Shown one piece after another: positions 52,528 to 63,900 of a stretch of 64,000 bases of DNA. The notes beneath the pieces were generated by a model. The model made no database searches and was not told where the DNA came from. It saw only the letters and a list, made by a program, of their open reading frames with translations. The DNA is taken from the NCBI GenBank assembly GCA_037178625.1, contig CM074136.1, forward strand, positions 186,001 through 250,000. Reading direction: 5' to 3'. Position numbers and translations under genes: made by a program. The DNA is from Skeletonema tropicum (lineage: Eukaryota > Bacillariophyta > Thalassiosirophyceae > Thalassiosirales > Thalassiosiraceae). The first letter of the stretch is position 1. Every line of letters begins with the position of its first letter.

Positions 52528-55132
52528 GAAGTTGTTGCTCGATCAGCCATTAAAACCGGACAGGGGATCATGAATCGGTTGTAACTCACCTGTAATCTTC
52601 CATCGTCGGCTGCAGTCGTTAGCGGCGGAGCCTGCTTCAAGGCGGCGGCGATGCTTGCGGGTGAACGCTATTGGGAGGCAGCGGTAGTATAGCAAGCGGC
52701 CGGCCAGCGGAGGGCGGAAAATTGGCCGACATGGTGGTTTGGTAGCGAATGATGTTGACAGTTTGCTCGATGAAAAATTATGAGCACAGCAAGCAGCGGC
52801 ATGAGGCTTGCAACAGCAATTTGCCATCCATGATTGAATGAATGGCTGTGAGAGATCCTCATAATGCTGTCTGTCTGCATGATTGAATGAATGGCTCTCC
52901 GGTGCTTTTGGTCGGCATGATTGAATTAACGTTGCGATGGTCGGCATGATTGATTTTTTGTGAGCGATTTTGGTGGAAATTTCGAGTGCCGAGTGATGTT
53001 GAAGTGCAGGTTGTTACGAGAAAAGAAGTCTTGGTCTTATTTATCTCATACATATATTTATCATGATATTATTTGTAGTACACAACAGCAAATGAAAGCC
53101 AACACATTCTTAGCTGTTATTACATGAGACGTGACCAGACCGACAACCCTGGATATCGAATGGTCATAAAAAGTTTTAACGCAGTCATTTATCTGTTCTC
53201 GATCCATGGCAATCATCTTTAATAATTTCTGCAGCTTTTTGAGAAGTAGAAGGAGAGAGTTTGTATCTCAGACCTGATCAAAATGGCACAATAATTATCC
53301 TCTGCAGTTGTGCAGAGTCGTTCTTTGTTACCGCTACTGCGTATGAGAGAGTTATTTTCACATCGTTCCATGGCTTGCCCGTGGGGACAAGTGCAGGGCC
53401 TCCAATGCTCGAAGTTCATTCATCATTCCCTCTGCCCTACTTAGCCAGGATAGTGGATGCTTCATCTAGTACAGAATGCCGCCTCTCCGCCTGGATGATA
53501 ACAGTGGAAATTACCGACTCCTTTCGAGGAGATGGTACAGTTATCAACACTCACGTTGCCACTGCTACTGAAGCTGAGTAGTAAGATACCCGACATCTCA
53601 GATTGATTGTAAGCTAGATTGTGTCCACTGAAGCCGTAATATTGAAGGTGATGATGAAAGGAGTACCAGCAGAAGACAACAACAATAATTGTCCATTGAC
53701 AGCATAATCCACCTCAAAAGCTTATCATATGGTTCCATGCAATAGCCTCTGAATCAGTATAGCCCTCCCTCAAAGTGTTATTCAATAATGAAATGCCTGA
53801 CACAAGCTACCACAACACGCAACACGGCAAGATTGTCACCTGAATTGCACCACACGGAGAGACGAAACGCAAATATTTCCATCAAATCCACTATATTGTT
53901 GTAGACACGTTACTTCTGTTTCACCATTTCGGTGCTGATATTCCCTTCATCCTACGGTGCTATATTTTGTGTTGTAATCATGGCGCCCGCGTAGGTGGGA
54001 TATGCCTACGGTTCCGGACGGATTGAACGGTAGCCGCCTCATACAATGTCGCAATACATCATAAATAGTGTCAGGTTGTCGAGTAAAAGAATATGTTCAT
54101 GGCCAAAAGGTCATTGTTGCGTAGGGGGCCTATGCAGTTGTCGCTTTTTTTGTAAATAAGGGTCACTTTTGTAGGAGGAAACCAAGAAATAAGGTCAGAG
54201 ACCTTGGAGACAAAATTCCTTCACATCATGGAGCCATATGGGTCCCCTTGGGTGTCCGCCGCCGGTTTATGGTAGTGCCGACCCCCGTTCCGCTCCGTAC
54301 CATAGCCGCCACCGTCGCCATGGTTATTGTGTTCAAAGTGAGCTGTTTCGAAAAGTGCCAGCTAAATGAGGGGGCCAAGGTGAGTTTAGTTTGATCGGGC
54401 TCCCCGCTCCCCTCTGATTCTGCTACGCAGATTTGAGTGCGTGCAGAAATTTGCAAACTGAAGTCAGTCCATTGAAGGAATCTCGTGAAGCTTGACTCTA
54501 AGATAAGTACAGTATCTTGGTAGGAGTGAGAAGAACCATACATACATAACAAGTATATTCATCATCTCTCTCTTCCAATCCTTTTGAATCAGCTCCACTA
54601 TGCAACCCATGTGCGTGAGCAAATAAACCTGAAGAGAACCACGCACCACTTCTCTAACTTCTCTTGTCTTCGAGAGTGCAATCTGAGAAACATAAGTAGC
54701 TGTGGAAGTGGAAGCAATATTTTGAGAAGCACAGCTGAAGAAGCAGTATACATGTTGGTTAGCCATAATTTCGTCCTTAGAGGGCTAATCATAATCCGAC
54801 GTATTAACTTCTCTATCTTCGAGTTTGAGGAAATATGTGTATGTGGTGTATGTTGTAGGTACCATACTTGTGTTCTCGACACATCTCTCTCTCCTCATAA
54901 GCATCTTTTTGAATCATTCCCCACTAACTCTCTAGAGACCTTTGTATTGATAGATCAATAAATAACTTTGCCCAAGTTTCTCTTACATCAATACTTATTC
55001 CTAATTCCTAAAAGCATAAATTACATACATATGATGAAGACTTCACAAGAAGTCTACTCTTCATTACCGATCTTTCTCTTCTTTCCATTATCACATGCAT
55101 AGACTTGGGCAAGAACCCGAAGCCGATTATTA
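52528..55132. other. Non-coding part of unit 1 after the hairpin array
   Basis: About 2.6 kb between the hairpins and the ankyrin gene's 3' end. A CATTCATTCAATCATG phrase is repeated near 52830-52900. Frames of 60-134 codons occur on both strands (for instance 53261-53581 plus) but have no family features, so I do not call genes. A CTCTAGAG palindrome lies at 54930. Confidence 0.4.
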
Positions 55133-56614
55133 CTATTGAACATTGATCATGTTCATCACAGTCTCAGGGCATGCCCTGAGAAGCCGAAACATGCTATCCA
55201 TATATTCGACACATTCTCTATCTTTCACTGCGTTGCTTTCCCATAGAAGATCAAGAGGAAGCTTCCCATGCGCATTCCGTTTCGATACAAAGACGGCATT
55301 ATGATCTTCCAGCAGCAGTGTTATCGTCTCGTTCTTTGCACCACGGCAAGCATAATGGAGAGCTGCGTTACCCGTCTTATCCAATGTACCAACGGCTGTT
55401 TTTTCAAGTCCAACCAAATACTTGATGACGGTGAGAGAATCGTAATGCTCACATGCAATGTGCAAGGGTAATGCACCGCTATTATCTGGAGATTTTATAG
55501 CAGTAGAGTTACCTTTCATGAGCAGCTTGATTGAGCCAAGCCTGACATTATTTTGAAGTGCTGTGTGTAGTGGGAGTTGTCCATTGTCATCAGTTGTGAG
55601 CATGAGACGCTGATCTTTAGCTTGACGAGCATAGACTAGCTCCCTATTGAGAAATGTTTCTATGTCCGGGTGATAGTTGTATCGATCTCCAAAAATTCCT
55701 TCAGGGTTTGCATCATAGAGTTCCTTGATGATTTCAAGAGCATAATGTATGTTCGAATCATTATAATCATGCCGACATGTATAATGAAGTAAAGAGTAAT
55801 GTCCGAGTTTCTGCAGTGGTACATTGCGATCGCAATCCAGCAGGAATTTCACAATTTCGAAGACATTAGTTACTGCGGATCTGCATGCAATCCTTTGAAT
55901 AGCGTATTCAATTGGATACATTCCATAATGTGCTGCATGGTTGACGGCATCGGGGTAGAGTTTGAACAAATATTCCACTGTGTCAACAGTCCCGGCGTGA
56001 CATGCATAATGGAGAGGTAGCGAACCGTCGGCACTGGCTATTTGCTCAGATCCAGGATATGCTTCGATCAACACACGGCAAAACTCAGTAGATCTTGACG
56101 TTTTCGCTGCAATATGGATCGGAAGGAGGTTTCTGTTATTTGCATGCCGGACTGCTTCAGGGCACTTCTCAATCAGTAGCTTCAAAATTTTCAATTCAGC
56201 TGTTTCATCCTCTACACGAAGGACGTGAAGAGGCATCCGACCGTGGTTGTCTACACTACGTACACAGTTGGGAGCTGCATCGACGAGGAGCTGAATGATT
56301 TTGAGAGTCATACCTTCGTTGGCACACGCGTAATGGAGCGGCGATTGTCCAATATAATCAGTGGCTCTGATGGCGGCAGGGAAATATTCGAGAAGGCATC
56401 GAATTATTTCCTCCGTAATTGTTTTATTGATGCATGCCCGAAGGAAGAATCTGTAATCGGTCGCAAGAGGATCATTGGGCTTGAAGCCGTGCCGCTCAAT
56501 GGATTTGTGTAGACGATCCGTAGAAAGAGACCATGAGTTGCAAAGGTAGAAGAGCTCTTTCGACAGCATTGATTCAGATGCTTTCTGATTATTATTACTG
56601 TTGCCCTCACTCAT
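55133..56614 (-). CDS. Ankyrin-repeat protein, duplicated copy 1
   Basis: 493 residues starting MSEGNSNNNQKASESMLS. It has the family layout: N-terminal block (LHKSIERHGFKPNDP), ankyrin repeats (SPLHYACANEGMTLKIIQLL; CRVLIEAYPGSEQI; LPLHYACHAGTVDTVEYL), linker (YDANPEGIFGD, VYARQAKDQ) and C-terminal LDLLWESNAVKDRE region, ending VMNMINVQ. After the stop, the sequence for a basic tail (GKKRKIGNEE) survives out of frame (about 55070-55100). It is more diverged from the 20.8- and 36.6-kb genes than those are from each other. Intact; one of a pair that differ by very few residues. Confidence 0.85.
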   Translation of the reverse strand: MSEGNSNNNQKASESMLSKELFYLCNSWSLSTDRLHKSIERHGFKPNDPLATDYRFFLRACINKTITEEIIRCLLEYFPAAIRATDYIGQSPLHYACANEGMTLKIIQLLVDAAPNCVRSVDNHGRMPLHVLRVEDETAELKILKLLIEKCPEAVRHANNRNLLPIHIAAKTSRSTEFCRVLIEAYPGSEQIASADGSLPLHYACHAGTVDTVEYLFKLYPDAVNHAAHYGMYPIEYAIQRIACRSAVTNVFEIVKFLLDCDRNVPLQKLGHYSLLHYTCRHDYNDSNIHYALEIIKELYDANPEGIFGDRYNYHPDIETFLNRELVYARQAKDQRLMLTTDDNGQLPLHTALQNNVRLGSIKLLMKGNSTAIKSPDNSGALPLHIACEHYDSLTVIKYLVGLEKTAVGTLDKTGNAALHYACRGAKNETITLLLEDHNAVFVSKRNAHGKLPLDLLWESNAVKDRECVEYMDSMFRLLRACPETVMNMINVQ

Positions 56615-57109
56615 GTTGAATAGGATTGGCAGAGGATTTGCTGAATATGAATTGGCAGCTGCGTGAACCGATGTCGTTCTTACTTATATTCCTCAGTGCG
56701 TTTTTTGTTCTCGTGCGTACTGCCGTCCTGCTGGCTTCTTCAGTGTTTTCCAAAAGAGGTTTTGACTCGCTCGATCCTCATCAGAACAACTTACATACAC
56801 AAGGGAGACCGGGAACAGGCGTTTGATGAATGATGCGTTCGCAGAATTTGAAAGTACGCAGGTGGTCTGGACCCGCCACGATGAGTTCCGCCACGATTTC
56901 CGCCACGATTCTTAAAAAGTTATTCCTTACTTATAGAGACTTTCCCATTCCGCCACACCCGCCATCCAGGCACCATCCACAATCCACATGCAAAGACAGG
57001 CATCTCAATGGGAGCCATTCAAGGGAGCCATCCAAAATAAACAAACCGCCACCTTCTTTTATGTGCCCTGGACCCTTGCCCTGGTCGATACGATAGTCGA
57101 TCGAGAAGA
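56615..57109. other. End of unit 1 and 251-bp spacer between the duplication units
   Basis: 56859-57109 belongs to neither unit. It contains short degenerate repeats (CCGCCACGAT three times near 56874-56912, GGGAGCCAT twice near 57010). No gene recognised. Confidence 0.5.
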
Positions 57110-58019
57110 GTTGGCTTGGCGAAGTCATGTGTGTCATTTTTGTCGGAGGGAAGTTTCAATACTACCGCTGTTCTACACTCTATCTGCACTCTCGATACAT
57201 ACTTACTCTTTGCTATGCAATGAAAGCAGCAAGTAGAGACGAGGACGATATGATCGAGTGATGTTTATTGGAACTGAGCGTGATGTACACACTTGGTGAG
57301 TGGATCTCAAGAGTGATATCATAAGATCAAGCAAGCAGTGGAATTGGACTTATTATATTTACATCTGACAAACATGAGACACATTATCTAAAGACTCATT
57401 CCTACGACCTATGGAGACGAAAATGCCAATTCCCAATCATCCCGTCTCTCTATCTCTAGAGAGATGCAGCAAATAATGTGCCATAAGACACATGACAGCA
57501 ATGGTCGCAACTTGAGAGAAGGCCCTGCTAGATTGATCTAACTAAACTTGCCGTCTTGTTCCTGCCCTGCTAGTGAAGGCCTTCCGTCAACAGTCTCTGC
57601 TTGGTCCGAGTTGCGGTGGATGTATGGACGGTAGCTGTGTAGCTTGCGATACGCCATGCGAAGAGAGTGCCTCTAAATGAATTGCCAAGTACTGTTTTTA
57701 GAGATAGGAAACAAAACAAAGATTCATTAGAGATACAAAATACAAAGAGACAGCAGACAAACACAACAAAGATTTAAAAATGATGGTGGAGCTGCTTTTC
57801 AACGAGATCGAACGGTAGTTTAGCGACGGATTTATGGTCTAGCAAACCCTAAAGGAACTGTGCCAATCTTTCCCTGAGGAGGACGGACACTCTGTTTAAG
57901 CCTCTCAGCACCTCCGAAGGCCGCCGTGACCAACCTTGGAAACCGACCGTTACTATCTCTCTCGGAACCCCAAACCGAGTGCACCCGAAGGCGCAAAGAA
58001 AAGCTGGGCCAATTTATTA

Positions 58020-58198
58020 ATCGCCGGCTAACCTCGGCGATGGGCCTTATTTGTATAGCACCGGCCTTGCCTCGGTGCTGGGACTGAGCCCTGGGCCAAT
58101 TTGTATAGCACCGGCTTCCACGGTGCTGGGCCAATTTGTATAGCACCGGCTTCCACGGTGCTGGGCCAACTTGTATAGCGCCGGCTTTCCTCGGCGCT
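58020..58198. other. Array of five hairpins, second copy
   Basis: Identical in arrangement to 52349-52527, shifted by 5671 bp. No substitution was noticed in the stems. Confidence 0.8.
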
Positions 58199-60011
58199 GA
58201 AGTTGTTGCTCGATCAGCCATTAAAACCGGACAGGGGATCATGAATCGGTTGTAACTCACCTGTAATCTTCCATCGTCGGCTGCAGTCGTTAGCGGCGGA
58301 GCCTGCTTCAAGGCGGCGGCGATGCTTGCGGGTGAACGCTATTGGGAGGCAGCGGTAGTATAGCAAGCGGCCGGCCAGCGGAGGGCGGAAAATTGGCCGA
58401 CATGGTGGTTTGGTAGCGAATGATGTTGACAGTTTGCTCGATGAAAAATTATGAGCACAGCAAGCAGCGGCATGAGGCTTGCAACAGCAATTTGCCATCC
58501 ATGATTGAATGAATGGCTGTGAGAGATCCTCATAATGCTGTCTGTCTGCATGATTGAATGAATGGCTCTCCGGTGCTTTTGGTCGGCATGATTGAATTAA
58601 CGTTGCGATGGTCGGCATGATTGATTTTTTGTGAGCGATTTTGGTGGAAATTTCGAGTGCCGAGTGATGTTGAAGTGCAGGTTGTTACGAGAAAAGAAGT
58701 CTTGGTCTTATTTATCTCATACATATATTTATCATGATATTATTTGTAGTACACAACAGCAAATGAAAGCCAACACATTCTTAGCTGTTATTACATGAGA
58801 CGTGACCAGACCGACAACCCTGGATATCGAATGGTCATAAAAAGTTTTAACGCAGTCATTTATCTGTTCTCGATCCATGGCAATCATCTTTAATAATTTC
58901 TGCAGCTTTTTGAGAAGTAGAAGGAGAGAGTTTGTATCTCAGACCTGATCAAAATGGCACAATAATTATCCTCTGCAGTTGTGCAGAGTCGTTCTTTGTT
59001 ACCGCTACTGCGTATGAGAGAGTTATTTTCACATCGTTCCATGGCTTGCCCGTGGGGACAAGTGCAGGGCCTCCAATGCTCGAAGTTCATTCATCATTCC
59101 CTCTGCCCTACTTAGCCAGGATAGTGGATGCTTCATCTAGTACAGAATGCCGCCTCTCCGCCTGGATGATAACAGTGGAAATTACCGACTCCTTTCGAGG
59201 AGATGGTACAGTTATCAACACTCACGTTGCCACTGCTACTGAAGCTGAGTAGTAAGATACCCGACATCTCAGATTGATTGTAAGCTAGATTGTGTCCACT
59301 GAAGCCGTAATATTGAAGGTGATGATGAAAGGAGTACCAGCAGAAGACAACAACAATAATTGTCCATTGACAGCATAATCCACCTCAAAAGCTTATCATA
59401 TGGTTCCATGCAATAGCCTCTGAATCAGTATAGCCCTCCCTCAAAGTGTTATTCAATAATGAAATGCCTGACACAAGCTACCACAACACGCAACACGGCA
59501 AGATTGTCACCTGAATTGCACTACACGGAGAGACGAAACGCAAATATTTCCATCAAATCCACTATATTGTTGTAGACACGTTACTTCTGTTTCACCATTT
59601 CGGTGCTGATATTCCCTTCATCCTACGGTGCTATATTTTGTGTTGTAATCATGGCGCCCGCGTAGGTGGGATATGCCTACGGTTCCGGACGGATTGAACG
59701 GTAGCCGCCTCATACAATGTCGCAATACATCATAAATAGTGTCAGGTTGTCGAGTAAAAGAATATGTTCATGGCCAAAAGGTCATTGTTGCGTAGGGGGC
59801 CTATGCAGTTGTCGCTTTTTTTGTAAATAAGGGTCACTTTTGTAGGAGGAAACCAAGAAATAAGGTCAGAGACCTTGGAGACAAAATTCCTTCACATCAT
59901 GGAGCCATATGGGTCCCCTTGGGTGTCCGCCGCCGGTTTATGGTAGTGCCGACCCCCGTTCCGCTCCGTACCATAGCCGCCACCGTCGCCATGGTTATTG
60001 TGTTCAAAGTG

Positions 60012-60143
60012 GCACTTTTCGTGGTTCCGACTGCGACGCTGTTTGGTTCTGCCCTCGGCGTATGAAGACTCCAATTGTTGGTTCAATGATGTCTAGGTAG
60101 CGATAATGCAACATTTACCTAATTTCCTAAGTGATATGATATG
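60012..60143. other. 132-bp stretch present only in duplication unit 2
   Basis: In unit 1 the flanking bases GTTCAAAGTG and AGCTGTTTCG are joined directly at 54340/54341. The stretch ends in ATG and is preceded by GTG, so a deletion in unit 1 between a TG microhomology is a likely cause. It has no inverted ends and does not look like a transposon. Confidence 0.7.
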
Positions 60144-60937
60144 AGCTGTTTCGAAAAGTGCCAGCTAAATGAGGGGGCCAAGGTGAGTTTAGTTTGATCG
60201 GGCTCCCCGCTCCCCTCTGATTCTGCTACGCAGATTTGAGTGCGTGCAGAAATTTGCACAAACTGAAGTCAGTCCATTGAAGGAATCTCGTGAAGCTTGA
60301 CTCTAAGGTAAGTACAGTATCTTGGTAGGAGTGAGAAGAACCATACATACATAACAAGTATATTCATCATCTCTCTCTTCCAATCCTTTTGAATCAGCTC
60401 CACTATGCAACCCATGTGCGTGAGCAAATAAACCTGAAGAGAACCACGCACCACTTCTCTAACTTCTCTTGTCTTCGAGAGTGCAATCTGAGAAACATAA
60501 GTAGCTGTGGAAGTGGAAGCAATATTTTGAGAAGCACAGCTGAAGAAGCAGTATACATGTTGGTTAGCCATAATTTCGTCCTTAGAGGGCTAATCATAAT
60601 CCGACGTATTAACTTCTCTATCTTCGAGTTTGAGGAAATATGTGTATGTGGTGTATGTTGTAGGTACCATACTTGTGTTCTCAACACATCTCTCTCTCCT
60701 CATAAGCATCTTTTTGAATCATTCCCCACTAACTCTCTAGAGACCTTTGTATTGATAGATCAATAAATAACTTTGCCCAAGTTTCTCTTACATCAATACT
60801 TATTCCTAATTCCTAAAAGCATAAATTACATACATATGATGAAGACTTCACAAGAAGTCTACTCTTCATTACCGATCTTTCTCTTCTTTCCATTATCACA
60901 TGCATAGACTTGGGCAAGAACCCGAAGCCGATTATTA

Positions 60938-62419
60938 CTATTGAACATTGATCATGTTCATCACAGTCTCAGGGCATGCCCTGAGAAGCCGAAACATGCT
61001 ATCCATATATTCGACACATTCTCTATCTTTCACTGCGTTGCTTTCCCATAGAAGATCAAGAGGAAGCTTCCCATGAGCATTCCGTTTCGATACAAAGACG
61101 GCATTATGATCTTCCAGCAGCAGTGCTATCGTCTCGTTCTTTGCACCACGGCAAGCATAATGGAGAGCTGCGTTACCCGTCTTATCCAATGTACCAACGG
61201 CTGTTTTTTCAAGTCCAACCAAATACTTGATGACGGTGAGAGAATCGTAATGCTCACATGCAATGTGCAAGGGTAATGCACCGCTATTATCTGGAGATTT
61301 TATAGCAGTAGAGTTACCTTTCATGAGCAGCTTGATTGAGCCAAGCCTGACATTATTTTGAAGTGCTGTGTGTAGTGGGAGTTGTCCATTGTCATCAGTT
61401 GTGAGCATGAGACGCTGATCTTTAGCTTGACGAGCATAGACTAGCTCCCTATTGAGAAATGTTTCTATGTCCGGGTGATAGTTGTATCGATCTCCAAAAA
61501 TTCCTTCAGGGTTTGCATCATAGAGTTCCTTGATGATTTCAAGAGCATAATGTATGTTCGAATCATTATAATCATGCCGACATGTATAATGAAGTAAAGA
61601 GTAATGTCCGAGTTTCTGCAGTGGTACATTGCGATCGCAATCCAGCAGGAATTTCACAATTTCGAAGACATTAGTTACTGCGGATCTGCATGCAATCCTT
61701 TGAATAGCGTATTCAATTGGATACATTCCATAATGTGCTGCATGGTTGACGGCATCGGGGTAGAGTTTGAACAAATATTCCACTGTGTCAACAGTCCCGG
61801 CGTGACATGCATAATGGAGAGGTAGCGAACCGTCGGCACTGGCTATTTGCTCAGATCCAGGATATGCTTCGATCAACACACGGCAAAACTCAGTAGATCT
61901 TGACGTTTTCGCTGCAATATGGATCGGAAGGAGGTTTCTGTTATTTGCATGCCGGACTGCTTCAGGGCACTTCTCAATCAGTAGCTTCAAAATTTTCAAT
62001 TCAGCTGTTTCATCCTCTACACGAAGGACGTGAAGAGGCATCCGACCGTGGTTGTCTACACTACGTACACAGTTGGGAGCTGCATCGACGAGGAGCTGAA
62101 TGATTTTGAGAGTCATACCTTCGTTGGCACACGCGTAATGGAGCGGCGATTGTCCAATATAATCAGTGGCTCTGATGGCGGCAGGGAAATATTCGAGAAG
62201 GCATCGAATTATTTCCTCCGTAATTGTTTTATTGATGCATGCCCGAAGGAAGAATCTGTAATCGGTCGCAAGAGGATCATTGGGCTTGAAGCCGTGCCGC
62301 TCAATGGATTTGTGTAGACGATCCGTAGAAAGAGACCATGAGTTGCAAAGGTAGAAGAGCTCTTTCGACAGCATTGATTCAGATGCTTTCTGATTATTAT
62401 TACTGTTGCCCTCACTCAT
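60938..62419 (-). CDS. Ankyrin-repeat protein, duplicated copy 2
   Basis: 493 residues, the near-identical twin of the gene at 55133-56614; I noticed one residue change (an Ile for Thr or Ala type change in the ETIALLLEDHNA phrase) and a few silent ones. Domains, start and end are the same. The downstream basic-tail remnant is also present. The equal lengths and open frames suggest that both copies can be expressed. Confidence 0.85.
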   Translation of the reverse strand: MSEGNSNNNQKASESMLSKELFYLCNSWSLSTDRLHKSIERHGFKPNDPLATDYRFFLRACINKTITEEIIRCLLEYFPAAIRATDYIGQSPLHYACANEGMTLKIIQLLVDAAPNCVRSVDNHGRMPLHVLRVEDETAELKILKLLIEKCPEAVRHANNRNLLPIHIAAKTSRSTEFCRVLIEAYPGSEQIASADGSLPLHYACHAGTVDTVEYLFKLYPDAVNHAAHYGMYPIEYAIQRIACRSAVTNVFEIVKFLLDCDRNVPLQKLGHYSLLHYTCRHDYNDSNIHYALEIIKELYDANPEGIFGDRYNYHPDIETFLNRELVYARQAKDQRLMLTTDDNGQLPLHTALQNNVRLGSIKLLMKGNSTAIKSPDNSGALPLHIACEHYDSLTVIKYLVGLEKTAVGTLDKTGNAALHYACRGAKNETIALLLEDHNAVFVSKRNAHGKLPLDLLWESNAVKDRECVEYMDSMFRLLRACPETVMNMINVQ

Positions 62420-62700
62420 GTTGAATAGGATTGGCAGAGGATTTGCTGAATATGAATTGGCAGCTGCGTGAACCGATGTCGTTCTTACTTATATTCCTCA
62501 GTGCGTTTTTTGTTCTCGTGCGTACTGCCGTCCTGCTTGCCTTCATGATGTGGGGCTTCTTCAGTGTTTTCCAAAAGAGGTTTTGACTCGCTCGATCCTC
62601 ATCAGAACAACTTACAGCCAGATATGTAGGGAACAGGCAATACAAGGGAGACCGGGAACAGGCGTTTGAGAATGATGCGTTCGCAGAATTTGAAAGTACG

Positions 62701-63269
62701 ATATTAGAAAAGGGAAGTAGCATGCGTATTCCACCCCCCTAAATCTGAGGCTCCAAGAGAGTGTAGATGTTGATAACCCCAGCCTCCTTTATTACTATAT
62801 TTGTAGCTAACTGACACATTTATAATACCCCCTTTTTTATGCTCTAGAGACAACTTGTTTTCGTTGGGTAAGTCGATTTCTGATCATTCCTGCATACAGA
62901 TTTTGCACTCGTGCGCACGTAAACGGAAGAGTTCCATCTAAGAAGAGCTCCCTCCTCTGGAAACGTACAAAAATTGCACTCATGCTAGAGCTCAGCGACC
63001 AGCGACATCAACCCAAAGCGACACCGCAAAGATAAAGATAAAATCACGAGAGGTCACGAGAACAATTTATTTCGTCGCAGCAGGATCCAACTCGGAAGTT
63101 CAGCCAAATGTCATTTGGATTGTAATGAGTACTACTTCTTACTGGCTACAGTCTTTTTGTAAAAGTGAAGTAGCCTACCAACTATATCCGACACAGATAT
63201 TTTAATCATAGTGCCATTTAGAATTACATCTGTGTACATACATTCATACGGTACTTTGAACTTACAAGT
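62701..63269. other. Intergenic between unit 2 and the last ankyrin copy
   Basis: AT-rich with a CTCTAGAG palindrome at 62842. No gene or repeat recognised. Confidence 0.4.
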
Positions 63270-63900
63270 CTACTTTTCATTACCGAACTTTCTCTTCTTT
63301 ACATTATCACTTGAGCAAGAGCCTAAACCCAACTGTTGCTTTTGTACATCGATCATGCTCATCACAGGCTCTAGGTATGCTCTTAGAGGCCGAAACACGC
63401 TCTCCGTATATTCAATGCCCTCTCAATCTTTCACTGCGCTGCTTTCCCATAGAAGATCAAGAGGAAGCTTCTCGTCAGCATTCCGTTTCGAAACTGACAA
63501 GGCACCGAATTCATCCAAGAGAAGTGCGATGATGTCATACCTGGCACTGCGGCAAGCATAATGAAGGGCTGTATTTTCTTCCCTATCTACGACTTCGACC
63601 TTCGAGAGTCGATGTATCAAGTCCCACCAAGTACCTAATAACGCTAGCACAATCGTGATGCAGACATGCAATGTGCAAGGGTAATGAACCGCTGTTGTCG
63701 GAAGATTGCACAGCTTGGGAATAGCATCTTACCAACAACTTGATTGAACCAAGCCTGACATTGTTTTGAAGTGCTATGTGTAGTGGGAGCTGTCCATTGT
63801 CATCAGGTGTCATCATGAGACGGTGATCTTTAGATTGACGAAAGTAGACTAACTCTCTTTTGAGGAATGTTTGCGTTTGGTACCAATGGTGAAAACGCTG
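63270..63900 (-). pseudogene. C-terminal ankyrin-gene fragment with two lesions
   Basis: From about 63900 the minus strand matches the linker and last repeats of the family (FLKRELVYFRQSKDHRLMM; LPLHIACLHHDCASVIRYL). At 63595-63610 a 7-bp stretch is tandemly doubled, shifting the frame after LDTSTLE. The second frame continues as VVDREENTALHYACRSARYD to LWESSAVKD, where TGA replaces an Arg codon. Beyond it the same frame goes on to a basic tail KKRKFGNEK and a stop at 63270. The sequence upstream of 63900 is unrelated, so the copy is also 5'-truncated. Confidence 0.75.

Larger units (their letters stand above)
51439..56858. repeat. Direct duplication, unit 1
   Basis: Nearly identical to 57110-62700. 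It starts GTTGGCTTGGCGAAGTC and ends GAATTTGAAAGTACG in both copies. The offset is 5671 bp up to 54340 and 5805 after about 54440, because unit 2 has 132 extra bases plus a 2-base insertion. Only a handful of substitutions are seen, apart from a cluster of small indels in the last 170 bp. Confidence 0.95.
57110..62700. repeat. Direct duplication, unit 2
   Basis: Second copy of 51439-56858. It includes 132 bases at 60012-60143 that unit 1 lacks and fuller versions of the small indels near 62535-62660. Confidence 0.95.

Noticed and set aside
52161..52947. Minus-strand frames of 159 and 134 codons with a possible GTGAGT donor between them
   Set aside because: The frame runs through the hairpin array, whose paired changes explain the sequence better, and the product shows no domain or family features. 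The same holds for 57832-58618.
53261..53581. 106-codon plus-strand frame, repeated at 58932-59252
   Set aside because: No recognisable content; conservation between the units is explained by the recent duplication.
54236..54340. Possible short gene around ATGGAGCCATATGG and GC-rich sequence at 54226-54552
   Set aside because: The frame is interrupted differently in unit 2 by the 132-bp difference and has no recognisable product.
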